NCBI RefSeq assembly: GCF_002088945.1 | Contig: NZ_NCSU01000003.1 | Coordinates: 1 to 64,000 of the forward strand | Source: Henriciella pelagia | Lineage (GTDB): Bacteria > Pseudomonadota > Alphaproteobacteria > Caulobacterales > Hyphomonadaceae | DNA length: 64,000 nt | Reading direction: 5' to 3' | Shown: positions 16,126 to 24,231 of the stretch, one piece after another | Layout of the letters: every line of letters begins with the position of its first letter | Position numbering within the stretch: position 1 is the stretch's first letter | Made by a program: the position numbers and the translations under genes | Notes under the pieces: generated by a model | Told to the model about the DNA's origin: nothing | What the model saw: the letters and a program-made list of their open reading frames with translations, nothing else | Databases searched by the model: none

Positions 16126-17586
16126 TCAATCTGATGATGGCTTCTTCGGCCGCACCATCTCGACCTGAAGCGTCGATCCCGGCGTGATCAGGATGTCCTC
16201 ATGGCGCAGCGGAATGTCGATCCCCGCCTCGCGGAACCGGTCCCAGATGCTGAGCAATACCTGCGAGGCAATGTTGGCGACACCGTTTTCAGGATCATTG
16301 ATCCAGAAGCGCGCCTCAAGCTCGATGGCTTCGTCCCCGAACTCCATGACGAGGCAGACCGGCGCGGGCGAATGCAGCACGCGCGGTGTGTCCTTTGCGC
16401 CTTCCACGACGAGATCGACAGCCTGGCGCAGATCGGTCTCATACTCGACACGCAGGCGCTTCTTCACCCGCACTTCCTTGTTGGAATAGGACCAGTTGAC
16501 CACCTTGTCGGTGATCAGCATCTCGTTCGGGATGAGGTGTTCCTTGCCGTCCCGCGTAATCACAGACGCATAACGAAGGCCCAGCGATTTCACGACGCCA
16601 TAGGTGTCGTCCACCTCGATGACATCATTCGGCTTGATGGACCGGTCGGTCAGCAGGATCACGCCGGAGATGAAGTTGGCCACGATCTGCTGCATGCCAA
16701 AGCCAAGGCCGACACCGATCGCACCGCCAAGCACCGCAAGGCCTGACAGCGGAATGCCAAGACCTGCGAGCGTCAGCAGGGCAGCGCCGAAGAACAGGCC
16801 GATCTGCATCGCATTCGACATCAGGATGCGCAGCGATGGCTCAACGCGGGGCAGGGCATGCACGCGCCGCTTCAGGCGGGACGCAATCCAGTTGGCGATG
16901 AACAGGAAGAAGGCCGCCGTTGCGATGGCCTGCACGATGAAGATCGGGCTGATCCGGCCGCCTGCATAGGGCGGACCGACATTGGACAGCCAGTCGAGCA
17001 CCTCATCCAGCACGCCGAACGCGTAAAACACCGCAAAGACCCAGATCGTCCATTCCAGCGGCTTGCGGACGAATTCGGGCAGGAAGGTCGTCACCACGCG
17101 GATCAGCAGCCAGGCAAGCGCCAGCGACGTCGCAATCCGCACCAGCGCGCTCTCCTGCCCAATGGTATTGAGTATCGTCAGGGCGAGATAGACAAACAGC
17201 GCCCACAGTGCCGGCCTGACCAGCGCCGGCACCGATTCGGTCACATTCTTCGCGATATTCTCCGGCAGCCGCTCCAGCAGGCCGAGGACCTGCTTGCGGA
17301 TTGGCGGCGCAAGCAGAACGCCGACAACAAGCGCCAGGAGCACAGAGCCGACCTGGATGCTGAGCGGTACCAGTATATCGAGGTTGAGGACGTTCTCATT
17401 TGCCCAGCCGACCGGATCATTCAGGAAAGGCCGCGCCCAGGCGAGATAGTCGGTATCGGCCGCGACCTCAGCTGGGGCGCTGGCCATGCCATCGGGTGAC
17501 ACCGTCCGGCAAAATTCCTCGCCATCCCGAAGGATACACTCCTTCAGAATGGGGGTTTCGCTTTCCGGGGCGGTCTCACCCTGCAT
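16126..17586 (-). CDS. MscS-family mechanosensitive ion channel
   Basis: 486 residues. Inner-membrane channel that opens under tension to release solutes. An N-terminal periplasmic segment with two cysteines (CILRDGEEFC) precedes about five hydrophobic helices. The pore-lining helix is recognised by LSGLAVLGGAIGVGLGFGMQ, followed by the MscS beta domain (DRSIKPNDVIEVDDTYGVV, RDGKEHLIPNEMLIT) and the C-terminal alpha/beta domain. It is longer than E. coli MscS (286), so it belongs to the mid-sized class with extra N-terminal helices. It ends 12 nt before the SDR start region on the same strand. Confidence 0.94.
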   Translation of the reverse strand: MQGETAPESETPILKECILRDGEEFCRTVSPDGMASAPAEVAADTDYLAWARPFLNDPVGWANENVLNLDILVPLSIQVGSVLLALVVGVLLAPPIRKQVLGLLERLPENIAKNVTESVPALVRPALWALFVYLALTILNTIGQESALVRIATSLALAWLLIRVVTTFLPEFVRKPLEWTIWVFAVFYAFGVLDEVLDWLSNVGPPYAGGRISPIFIVQAIATAAFFLFIANWIASRLKRRVHALPRVEPSLRILMSNAMQIGLFFGAALLTLAGLGIPLSGLAVLGGAIGVGLGFGMQQIVANFISGVILLTDRSIKPNDVIEVDDTYGVVKSLGLRYASVITRDGKEHLIPNEMLITDKVVNWSYSNKEVRVKKRLRVEYETDLRQAVDLVVEGAKDTPRVLHSPAPVCLVMEFGDEAIELEARFWINDPENGVANIASQVLLSIWDRFREAGIDIPLRHEDILITPGSTLQVEMVRPKKPSSD

Positions 17587-17598
17587 GTACTGGTGTCC

Positions 17599-18516
17599 CT
17601 AGATCGGCTCGTATGGGAAGACTGTCGTCGTCGGGCCGAGATCTGTAAAGCTTCCCTGCATGCTTGGCAGGCCCTGCTCGATCAGCGTCTCTGGCGTCCA
17701 GCCTTCGAGGCGGGCGACCGACTTCACAGGACGGGGCTGGCTGAACAGGATGACCTCATTGCCGCGGACCGAGAAAATCTGTCCAGACACATTCTTGGCA
17801 CCATCTGCGCAGAGGGCAACAGCGAACTGGGCCACCTGGTCTGCACGCATGCCATTCTTCATCCGTTCGACGCGCTCACGCCCCGCCTCATCCTTCACTG
17901 GGATGGATGCGATCATGCGGGTCCAGGCAAACGGCGCGATAACGTTGGAGCGGACATTCTTGCGCTCGCCTTCCATGGCAATGATGTGGGAAAGGCTCGC
18001 AATGCCGAGCTTCGCTGCGCCATAGTTTGCCTGGCCGATATTGCCGATCAGGCCGGTGGTTGATGTGAAGAGGACGTAAGAGCCGTCTTTCTGGTCACGG
18101 AATTCGTTGATCGAGGCGCGGGTGACATTGAACGTGCCATGCAGGTGAACGTCGATGACGGCCTTCCAGTCGTCTTCGGACATCTTGTGGAACATGCCGT
18201 CCCGCAGAATACCAGCGGGGTTCATGATGGCGTGAAGGCCACCAAACTCGTCCTTGGCCTGTTCGACCATGCCTTCGACGGCCTTGTAATCGGTGACGCT
18301 GTCAGAGTTCGAGACCGCCTCGCCGCCTGCTGCGCGGATTTCCTGCGCCACTTTTTCGGCCGGGCCTGCATCGCCCTCATCGGCGCCGGACAGGCTGCCA
18401 CCGAGATCGTTCACCACAACCTTCGCGCCGGCCTTTGCTGCCAGCAGCGCGCACTCCTTGCCGATCCCGTTGCCGCCGCCGGTGACCAGTACGACTTTTC
18501 CATCCAGAACGCCCAT
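17599..18516 (-). CDS. SDR oxidoreductase, 17-beta-HSD4-like
   Basis: 305 residues. Short-chain dehydrogenase with TGGGNGIG for the cofactor, VVNDLGGS (an Asp at the end of beta-2, favouring NAD), Ser-Tyr-Lys catalytic residues in STTGLIGNIGQANYGAAK, and an extended C-terminus. The insertion GSLSGADEGDAGPAEKVAQE after beta-2 is typical of SDRs related to the dehydrogenase part of peroxisomal multifunctional enzyme 2 and of bacterial acyl-CoA or steroid pathways. The substrate is unknown. Ribosome site GGAGG precedes the ATG. Confidence 0.92.
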   Translation of the reverse strand: MGVLDGKVVLVTGGGNGIGKECALLAAKAGAKVVVNDLGGSLSGADEGDAGPAEKVAQEIRAAGGEAVSNSDSVTDYKAVEGMVEQAKDEFGGLHAIMNPAGILRDGMFHKMSEDDWKAVIDVHLHGTFNVTRASINEFRDQKDGSYVLFTSTTGLIGNIGQANYGAAKLGIASLSHIIAMEGERKNVRSNVIAPFAWTRMIASIPVKDEAGRERVERMKNGMRADQVAQFAVALCADGAKNVSGQIFSVRGNEVILFSQPRPVKSVARLEGWTPETLIEQGLPSMQGSFTDLGPTTTVFPYEPI

Positions 18517-18602
18517 GTATTCCTCCTAGCTTGCTACATTCATGTGTTGAGCGTTTTCCAACACCCTCGCAGCTGGATTGGCAAGCCTGTGAGGTTGCGA
18601 CC

Positions 18603-19250
18603 TTATTGCGCCCTGAGGCCCTGAACCAGGCGCTTTGATCGCAGGTAGATTGTCACCACGCAGCCAAGTGCGATGATGATCAGCGCGCCTTTCAGCGTGA
18701 ACGTGTTTGCGCCCCATAGCGGCTCGAACAGGGTCACCGCTGCGGCAAATGTCAGCATGCCCATGCGGTGCTGCTTGGCCATCGGGCCGCCAAAGTCGGC
18801 AGGCAGCGCGTTCGCCCGGCCAAGTTCGCGCACATAGGCGACGAAGATGGCGAGCGCGGCCGCGATGAGACCAAGCCATCCCATGCCGCAGGCCATGCCG
18901 GCCGCGGCCAGCAACAGGAAATCCGACACCCTGTCGGGAAACTCGTTCCAGAAGGGCCCTTCCGGCCCGCCCGCGCCGTGTTCGACGGCAACCATCCCGT
19001 CAAACAGGTTGCAGAGAAGCCGCCCCTGAATGCCGCCAATCGCAGCCAGGAGTGCAAAGACACGCAGGAAGCCATCCACATGCGGCACAAGCAGGAAGGC
19101 CAGCGCCCCCACGGCAGCGAATGCCATGCTGGCCATGGAAATCTGGTTCGGCGTCACGCCCTGCGCGGCGAGCAGTTTGGCGGCCTGCGTCGCCCACGCA
19201 GAATTGCGTGACCGGATTGGGCGGCGAATGTCGAGAATGTCATTGCTCAT
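18603..19250 (-). CDS. CDP-alcohol phosphatidyltransferase family protein (variant motif)
   Basis: 215 residues, membrane protein with about five or six helices. The family transfers a phosphatidyl-type group from CDP-alcohols to a second alcohol. The signature region reads DGMVAVEHGAGG then GPFWNEFPDRVSD. Relative to the standard D-G-x2-A-R-x8-G-x3-D-x3-D motif, the Arg is Val and the segment between Gly and Asp is longer, while the Asp residues are kept. It overlaps the upstream 80-residue membrane protein by 4 nt, so they form an operon. Lipid product not predictable. Confidence 0.85.
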   Translation of the reverse strand: MSNDILDIRRPIRSRNSAWATQAAKLLAAQGVTPNQISMASMAFAAVGALAFLLVPHVDGFLRVFALLAAIGGIQGRLLCNLFDGMVAVEHGAGGPEGPFWNEFPDRVSDFLLLAAAGMACGMGWLGLIAAALAIFVAYVRELGRANALPADFGGPMAKQHRMGMLTFAAAVTLFEPLWGANTFTLKGALIIIALGCVVTIYLRSKRLVQGLRAQ

Positions 19251-19489
19251 GCGAAACCCTTTCCCCCTGCAGCCTTTCGCTGATGCCAGAGACTGTAGGA
19301 ATAAATGATGGCATAAGTGAGAGCGACACTGGCCGGAACGGCTATCGTGGCAAGGATCTCAGGTGTCCTGGCCATGGCGTGCGTCCCGATCAGTATCGCC
19401 GTGGATATGGTGCAGGCGATGAGTGGCGGTGCCATGATGGTAAGCATCGCTGCCCCCCGGAAAGCCGATTTCATGGTCAAGCTCCGCAC
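19247..19489 (-). CDS. Small membrane protein co-transcribed with CDP-alcohol transferase
   Basis: 80 residues with two hydrophobic segments (about 12-35 and 42-66) and a basic C-terminal tail (WHQRKAAGGKGFA). Alternative start MKSAF at 19474. The last codons overlap the start of the CDP-alcohol phosphatidyltransferase gene by 4 nt, which suggests translational coupling and perhaps a partner role. No family recognised. Confidence 0.65.
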   Translation of the reverse strand: MRSLTMKSAFRGAAMLTIMAPPLIACTISTAILIGTHAMARTPEILATIAVPASVALTYAIIYSYSLWHQRKAAGGKGFA

Positions 19490-19569
19490 TACAATCGAAA
19501 CGCTGCGGGCCGACGCGCCGCCACTCCGCTGGCTTTAGCAGCACTCATTCGGCCGCTATGCTCAATCCC

Positions 19570-19663
19570 GTCATCCCGGTTTCCGCGAAGGCGGAAGACC
19601 GGGACCCAGTGATACGCATTCTGGGCGATCAGGCTCTCGACCCCGCATCAGGTCCGGGATGAC
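19570..19663. repeat. Composite inverted-repeat element
   Basis: Outer arms GTCATCCCGG (19570-19579) and CCGGGATGAC (19654-19663) enclose a second palindrome (CCCGGTTTCCGC then GCGGAAGACCGGG, 19575-19603). This GTCATCCCGG type of unit is a familiar dispersed repeat in alphaproteobacteria. It separates two minus-strand transcription units. Confidence 0.7.
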
Positions 19664-19680
19664 AAGAACCGGCCTCCAAT

Positions 19681-20601
19681 CTACTCCGCCGCCGCCTGAA
19701 CGTCCCGATGCGCGGCCTCTGACAGGATGCGCCGTTTCGCGGCGTCGCCTTTCCAGGCAAAGGACCAGGGCAGGCCAAGCCGGATGGCCGCATCCGCTGG
19801 CGGGCTGCCCTTGATCGGCGTGCGGTCTGCCACTTTCCCGGCGAGCTTCACGGCCTGACGCCCCGCGAAAGACAGGTCATAGTCCGGCCCAAGCTCAAGG
19901 CGCTCACGAACCTCTGCCGGGAGGATGCTGACAGAGGCGTTCGCAAGCGCCCTGTGCAGCGCGGTCGGGACGTTGCGCGCCGCCTGCCCGGATTTGATGA
20001 TGTCGAGAAATTCGGTGTTGATCGGATGCGGTTCGAAGCGCGGCAGGAGGTGTGCCAGCATCGCATCGAAGTCTTCCGGCTTCCGCAATGGATTTTCGAC
20101 GCCATAGAGCTTCGCGACTTCTACGCCTTCCTCATAGAAGCGGCATCTGTCCTCATAGGAGACCGGCTTTACGAACCGGTCATAGGCGGTCAGGAAGCCA
20201 TAGCCCGCCGTCGCGCTCACCCAGTCGAGCAGTTCGACATCAAGCGCCTTGTAATCTTCTCCGCTTGGCGTCTTGCCGCCGACCCTGGCATGCATATTGG
20301 TGACGCCCTGGATGACCCGCCGGGCCGCGCTCGCCGGGCCGTAAACGCCAACCATCGCCGCCATTCCCGTGCGCTGCGAGCGGCCGATGGGGTCAGTCTT
20401 GAAGACGGAATGGTCCCACACGCCGGAGCGGATGCGGGCATCGGCAAATTCCAGCAGCACAGCCGCCACGCCGCCCACAGCGAGCGCAATCGGATTCTTG
20501 AAGACTTTCCAGCTGATCGAGTCCGGCGCGGCATAGGCTCGCTCACCTGCCGGAACGGTGAAGTCCGTCTTCCAGCCGAGATAGGATTTCAGCTTTTTCA
20601 T
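19681..20601 (-). CDS. Oxygenase MpaB family protein (DUF2236)
   Basis: 306 residues. The opening WKVFKNPIALAVGGVAAVLLEFADARIRSGVWDHS is the DUF2236 hallmark (shown here only by the segments PIALAVGG and LLEFADARIRSGVWDHS). The family includes fungal MpaB and bacterial latex-clearing proteins, which use heme b bound through a conserved His. Candidate ligands include the His of MHARVGG. Enzymes of this family cleave C=C bonds or do related oxidations; here the substrate is unknown. No signal peptide. Confidence 0.88.
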   Translation of the reverse strand: MKKLKSYLGWKTDFTVPAGERAYAAPDSISWKVFKNPIALAVGGVAAVLLEFADARIRSGVWDHSVFKTDPIGRSQRTGMAAMVGVYGPASAARRVIQGVTNMHARVGGKTPSGEDYKALDVELLDWVSATAGYGFLTAYDRFVKPVSYEDRCRFYEEGVEVAKLYGVENPLRKPEDFDAMLAHLLPRFEPHPINTEFLDIIKSGQAARNVPTALHRALANASVSILPAEVRERLELGPDYDLSFAGRQAVKLAGKVADRTPIKGSPPADAAIRLGLPWSFAWKGDAAKRRILSEAAHRDVQAAAE

Positions 20602-20631
20602 GGCTCATTATCTCAGAGCCACAGGCCTGCC

Positions 20632-21615
20632 TCAAGCTGTCGCTTTCGATAGGTATCCCTGGCTCTTCTTGATGCTCGCTTCGGCCTCGCTCATGATCCG
20701 CTCGACAATCGCGGCAACGGGTTCGACAGACTTCACACCGCCCGCCGACTGGCCCATGGCAAAACAGGACGTGTCCGGGTTGAGTTTCGCCTCATCCGTG
20801 ATGCCGCCAATGCCGCCGATCACGCCGGTCTGGTGCGAGTGGATGGCCTGCTGCGGGAAGGGCATGATGTCGCCGGGGCGGCTCTCCCAGTCATTGATAT
20901 AGTCATTCGTGCGACAGCGCATCGGCTTGCCGGAATAACAGCGCGTTCGCGTCGTATCGGTATCGCCTGCGCCGACCACGGTCTGCTTGTAGAGATTGGC
21001 TGCATGGGCCTCTTCAGACGCAATGAAGCGCGTGCCCATCCAGACGCCCACTGCGCCGAGCGCCAGCGATGCGGCAAGCCCGCGCCCGTCATAGATGCCA
21101 CCGGCCGCGATCACCGGAATATCCACCGCTTCAACTGCCTGCGCGACCAGCGGCAGCGTGCCGACCAGCCCCGTATGCCCGCCGCCTTCGCCGCCCTGCA
21201 GGATCACCGCGTCGCACCCGGCCTGCTCTGCCTTGATCGCATGCTTTACGGCGCCGCCAACAACCATCACCTTGAGGCCGGCCTTTTTCAGCTTCTCCAT
21301 GATCGGCATCGGCACGCCGAGGCCCGCCACGAAGCTGTCCGCGCCGCCATTGATGATGACATCGACCGACTCTTCGAGGCTCTCAGGCGATGCGGCCAGA
21401 AGGTCGACACCGAACGGCTTGTCGGTGAGCTCGCGCACCTTCTTCATCTGGCCTTCGATGAAGTCCGGCGTGGTGCCCGCCATGCCAAGCACGCCATAGC
21501 CACCCGCATTGCTCATCGCGGCGGCCAGTTCGGCATAGGAGACGCCGCCCATTCCGGCCAGCATGATCGGGTATTTGACGCCCAGGAAGTCGCAAAGCGG
21601 GGTGTGGATGCTCAT
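20632..21615 (-). CDS. NAD(P)H-dependent flavin oxidoreductase / nitronate monooxygenase-like
   Basis: 327 residues from the ATG at 21615 (ribosome site CTGGAGGA just upstream); the frame runs longer upstream but without support. TIM-barrel FMN enzyme: PIMLAGMGGVSYAELAAA, GGEGGGHTG (phosphate loop), VIAAGGIYDGRGLAASLALG, then the mobile MGTRFIASEEAH. The GGHTG motif and the AGG...DG segment mark the nitronate monooxygenase / enoyl reductase-like group. Which reaction it performs cannot be told from sequence. It lies 30 nt before the MpaB-family gene on the same strand. Confidence 0.9.
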   Translation of the reverse strand: MSIHTPLCDFLGVKYPIMLAGMGGVSYAELAAAMSNAGGYGVLGMAGTTPDFIEGQMKKVRELTDKPFGVDLLAASPESLEESVDVIINGGADSFVAGLGVPMPIMEKLKKAGLKVMVVGGAVKHAIKAEQAGCDAVILQGGEGGGHTGLVGTLPLVAQAVEAVDIPVIAAGGIYDGRGLAASLALGAVGVWMGTRFIASEEAHAANLYKQTVVGAGDTDTTRTRCYSGKPMRCRTNDYINDWESRPGDIMPFPQQAIHSHQTGVIGGIGGITDEAKLNPDTSCFAMGQSAGGVKSVEPVAAIVERIMSEAEASIKKSQGYLSKATA

Positions 21616-21785
21616 CAGTGTCCTCCAGTGATTTTCAGCGATCCTTGCGCCGCCGCACGCGCCTGCCAACCCGTCACCCGAGGTCATCCCTGCCGAAAAT
21701 CCGGAACATTCCCGCGCGTAAATCCTTGTTCCTGACAGGAAGAAGGGGCCGCATCCACTGCAGCCCCATCCCGATGGAGGTCAAC

Positions 21786-21869
21786 ATGACGATCCGCGTT
21801 CTTTTTCTTGCTGTCGCGGCAATCGCAATGGGTGCCTGAGCACCGCCAGACGATCAGAAGATGGCGTAG
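21786..21869 (+). pseudogene. Tiny lipoprotein frame with TGA at the lipobox cysteine
   Basis: A strong ribosome site (ATGGAGGTCAAC) precedes ATG 21786. The frame reads MTIRVLFLAVAAIAMGA then TGA (21837-21839), then APPDDQKMA and TAG. A cysteine in place of the stop would give AMGAC, a good lipobox, and a 27-residue entericidin-like lipoprotein. As read, the gene is interrupted exactly at the modified residue by what could be one base change (TGC or TGT to TGA). It may be a pseudogene, a sequence error, or a signal-only peptide. The 3' end overlaps the convergent SDR gene. Confidence 0.55.
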
Positions 21870-22639
21870 CCGCCATCGATCAGCAGTGTATCGCCCGTAT
21901 GGAACCGTGAAGCGTCCGATACAAGATAGATCGCTGCCCCGGCAAAATCCTCAGGCTCGCCCCAACGGCGCATCGGCACGCGGGAGATGACATTGTTCTC
22001 GAATTTCGGATTGTCCTGCGCACCGGAAGTCATGTCCGTGGCGATCCAGCCCGGCAGGATCGTGTTCGCGCGGATGCCATAGCGGGCATACTCCACGGCC
22101 AGGCCCTTGATCAGCGTGATCAGTGCGCCCTTGGTGGCGGTATAGGCCTCATTGCGCGCCGCGCCCTGAAGCGCGCCGAGCGACGCCGTGCCCATCAGCG
22201 TGCCGCCCATGTCGCCATTCTTCGCGCGCTCGACCATGTGCTTGGCGCTCTCGCGCAGCGTCCAGAAGGCGCCGTCCAGATTGACCGACATGTTCTTGCG
22301 CCAGATCTCCGTCGTCATTTCATGGAAGGACTTCGCGCCAAAGCCGACGCCGGCATTGGCGATACAGCTGTCGAGCCGTCCGAATGCCTTCACTGTCTCG
22401 GCGGTGGCCTCCACAACAGCTTGCTCATCGGCCACATCGACCTGCCAGGCCTTCGCTTCGCCCGTGCCGATCCTGGAGAGCTTCTCCGCGGCCGCCTTGT
22501 TGTCGGCCTCCTTGCGCCCCCAGATCGCGACATGCGCGCCGGCAGCGGCCAGGCCCTCTGCCATGCCAAGCCCGATACCCTTGTTGCCGCCCGTGACGAG
22601 CGCCACTTTTCCCGTGAGATCGAAAGGTGCGTAAGCCAT
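21854..22639 (-). CDS. SDR family oxidoreductase
   Basis: 261 residues from ATG 22639 (GGAGGATT upstream). Classical SDR: TGGNKGIG for the cofactor, IWGRKEADNK after beta-2 (Arg suggests NADP), NAGVGFG, then the catalytic Ser and Tyr-Lys in MGTASLGALQGAARNEAYTATKGA. The C-terminus (DTLLIDGGYAIF) is typical of the 3-oxoacyl reductase / gluconate 5-dehydrogenase type. Substrate unknown. Confidence 0.93.
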   Translation of the reverse strand: MAYAPFDLTGKVALVTGGNKGIGLGMAEGLAAAGAHVAIWGRKEADNKAAAEKLSRIGTGEAKAWQVDVADEQAVVEATAETVKAFGRLDSCIANAGVGFGAKSFHEMTTEIWRKNMSVNLDGAFWTLRESAKHMVERAKNGDMGGTLMGTASLGALQGAARNEAYTATKGALITLIKGLAVEYARYGIRANTILPGWIATDMTSGAQDNPKFENNVISRVPMRRWGEPEDFAGAAIYLVSDASRFHTGDTLLIDGGYAIF

Positions 22640-22732
22640 CTGAAAATCCTCCATGCTGTTTGGATTGCATAAAGGGCATGCAGGCCGCCAAGATCAATGC
22701 TGACGACAGGGAAGGCACCCCGGCTGCAGGCC

Positions 22733-23656
22733 TCAGCGTGCGATAATTGTAATGCCCGCCTCGCGACGCGGCGCGGCCATGCTGAAATGCATCATCTCCG
22801 CCTCGCGGTCGATCTGCAGCCGGAATTGCGAGAGATAGTCGAGCCCGACAATGATGACCGGCTCCTCGCTCACGCCAAGTGCAACCAGCACATCCGGATC
22901 GGCGATGATGGACCTGAACTTGTCGGTCTTGAACTCGCCCACTGCGAGGTTTCGGCTGTGCAGAACCCGAAGGTCCATGACGGCCCCCGTTGCACCGACC
23001 AGCTCCAGTGTCTCGATCCGGCCCCGCCGTCCGGTCACCTTGTCGGCCAGTACCGAATTGACGACCGTAAGGCTTGCCCCGGTATCAATCAGAGCAAGGG
23101 CTTCCATGCCGTCGAGTTCGATGCGGATGAAGGGCAGGCCCTGGATACGCTCCACCGGCTTGCGGACCGTCTTGGAACGCCACACCGCCAGCGGGCGCCG
23201 GTTATACACCGATAGCCGCCCCTCCTCGAAATCGAAGTCGAGCACGCGGTGCGGCAGATTGTTTGCCGGCAGGATATTGCTGACATAGTCCATCGGGAAT
23301 TTCTTGTTATAGGCCGCGCGGACCGTCTCGCTCTGGATTCCGCCAATATCGAGCTTGTCGATATGGACGAGGGGAAATTCCTGCACACCGCTGAGGCCGT
23401 TTATGGCCACCACGCTGACGCCGTCCGGCTCTTCAATGCCGGCCGCTTTCGCCGCTGTGTGATCGAGCAACGCAATGGTCGCGCCAGTATCGAGAACCGC
23501 GTCGACTTCGACCTCGTCATTGAGCTCCATTTTCACGACAAGAAAACCCGCTTCGCTGATCTCGAACGGGATTGTGTGCTTCGCGACTGCGCTCGCCATT
23601 GGCGTAGTCGATAGCGCCAGCAGGACCAGCGCCAGTATGTTTGAGGCGACTCTCAC
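22733..23656 (-). CDS. Secreted double retropepsin-like aspartic protease
   Basis: 307 residues from GTG at 23656, which follows GGGAGGAAAGAG. A signal peptide (VASNILALVLLALSTTPMASA) precedes two retroviral-type aspartyl domains in tandem: AVLDTGATIALL (Asp56) and ALIDTGASLTVV (Asp191). Each is followed by the expected psi-loop region (LSVYNRRP; VALGVSEEPVIIVGLDYLSQF). Two copies could form an intramolecular dimer like pepsin. Alphaproteobacterial relatives are mostly uncharacterised. The longer frame from TTG 23692 is disfavoured. Confidence 0.88.
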   Translation of the reverse strand: MRVASNILALVLLALSTTPMASAVAKHTIPFEISEAGFLVVKMELNDEVEVDAVLDTGATIALLDHTAAKAAGIEEPDGVSVVAINGLSGVQEFPLVHIDKLDIGGIQSETVRAAYNKKFPMDYVSNILPANNLPHRVLDFDFEEGRLSVYNRRPLAVWRSKTVRKPVERIQGLPFIRIELDGMEALALIDTGASLTVVNSVLADKVTGRRGRIETLELVGATGAVMDLRVLHSRNLAVGEFKTDKFRSIIADPDVLVALGVSEEPVIIVGLDYLSQFRLQIDREAEMMHFSMAAPRREAGITIIAR

Positions 23657-23710
23657 CTCTTTCCTCCCAGGTGCGCGACTTGTTCGCGTCAATATCCCTT
23701 TATTATGACA

Positions 23711-24184
23711 CTAATTGCGTGCGTTCGAAAGCTTCGCGACCAGATCGAGGCCTTCCCGGACCACGCGCCGGGTTTCGTCCCAGAGGTCGATATCGTCCAG
23801 CGCATCAGCCTCGAAAAACCGCGCATCCGCTGCATCGTCGCCAGCGACCGGCTCACCGCCCGTCCACACAGCCGCAAAGTCGCTGAGTACGAAATGGCGC
23901 GTCACAAGCGTGCCGTCGCGGGTCTTCACAATCGCGTCAACCACGTCAATCAGACCGGCAAGCTCCGCCGTGACGCCGGTTTCCTCAAAGAGTTCGCGCA
24001 ACGCCGCCACCCTCACCGGCTCACCCGGTTCGACCCGGCCGCCCGGCAGCGACCATTCCCCGGTCATCGGCGGTGTCCCGCGGCGGATCAGCAGCACCTG
24101 CCCATCCTTCACGCAGACCACGCCAACCGCCGCCTGCGGTCGCAGGCCGTCGGCAAGTTTTAGTGAAGTTTGGCTGTTTGGCAT
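23711..24184 (-). CDS. NUDIX hydrolase
   Basis: 157 residues. The Nudix box GGRVEPGEPVRVAALREL then FEETGV matches the GX5EX7REUXEEXGU consensus in full, with PMTGEWSLPGG just before it. These enzymes cleave nucleoside diphosphates linked to another group; the short one-domain form and RRGTPP segment resemble MutT/ADP-ribose pyrophosphatase-like proteins. It is divergent from the patatin gene at 24232. Confidence 0.93.
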   Translation of the reverse strand: MPNSQTSLKLADGLRPQAAVGVVCVKDGQVLLIRRGTPPMTGEWSLPGGRVEPGEPVRVAALRELFEETGVTAELAGLIDVVDAIVKTRDGTLVTRHFVLSDFAAVWTGGEPVAGDDAADARFFEADALDDIDLWDETRRVVREGLDLVAKLSNARN

Positions 24185-24231
24185 TGTGTTAGGGCCTCGG
24201 CCTCAATAGTCGGCAGGACAGAGGAGAGTGT

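Noticed and set aside
21837-21839. TGA read as selenocysteine
   Set aside because: No selenocysteine element seen, and lipobox cysteine cannot be replaced functionally by it as far as is known. A mutation or sequence error is simpler.
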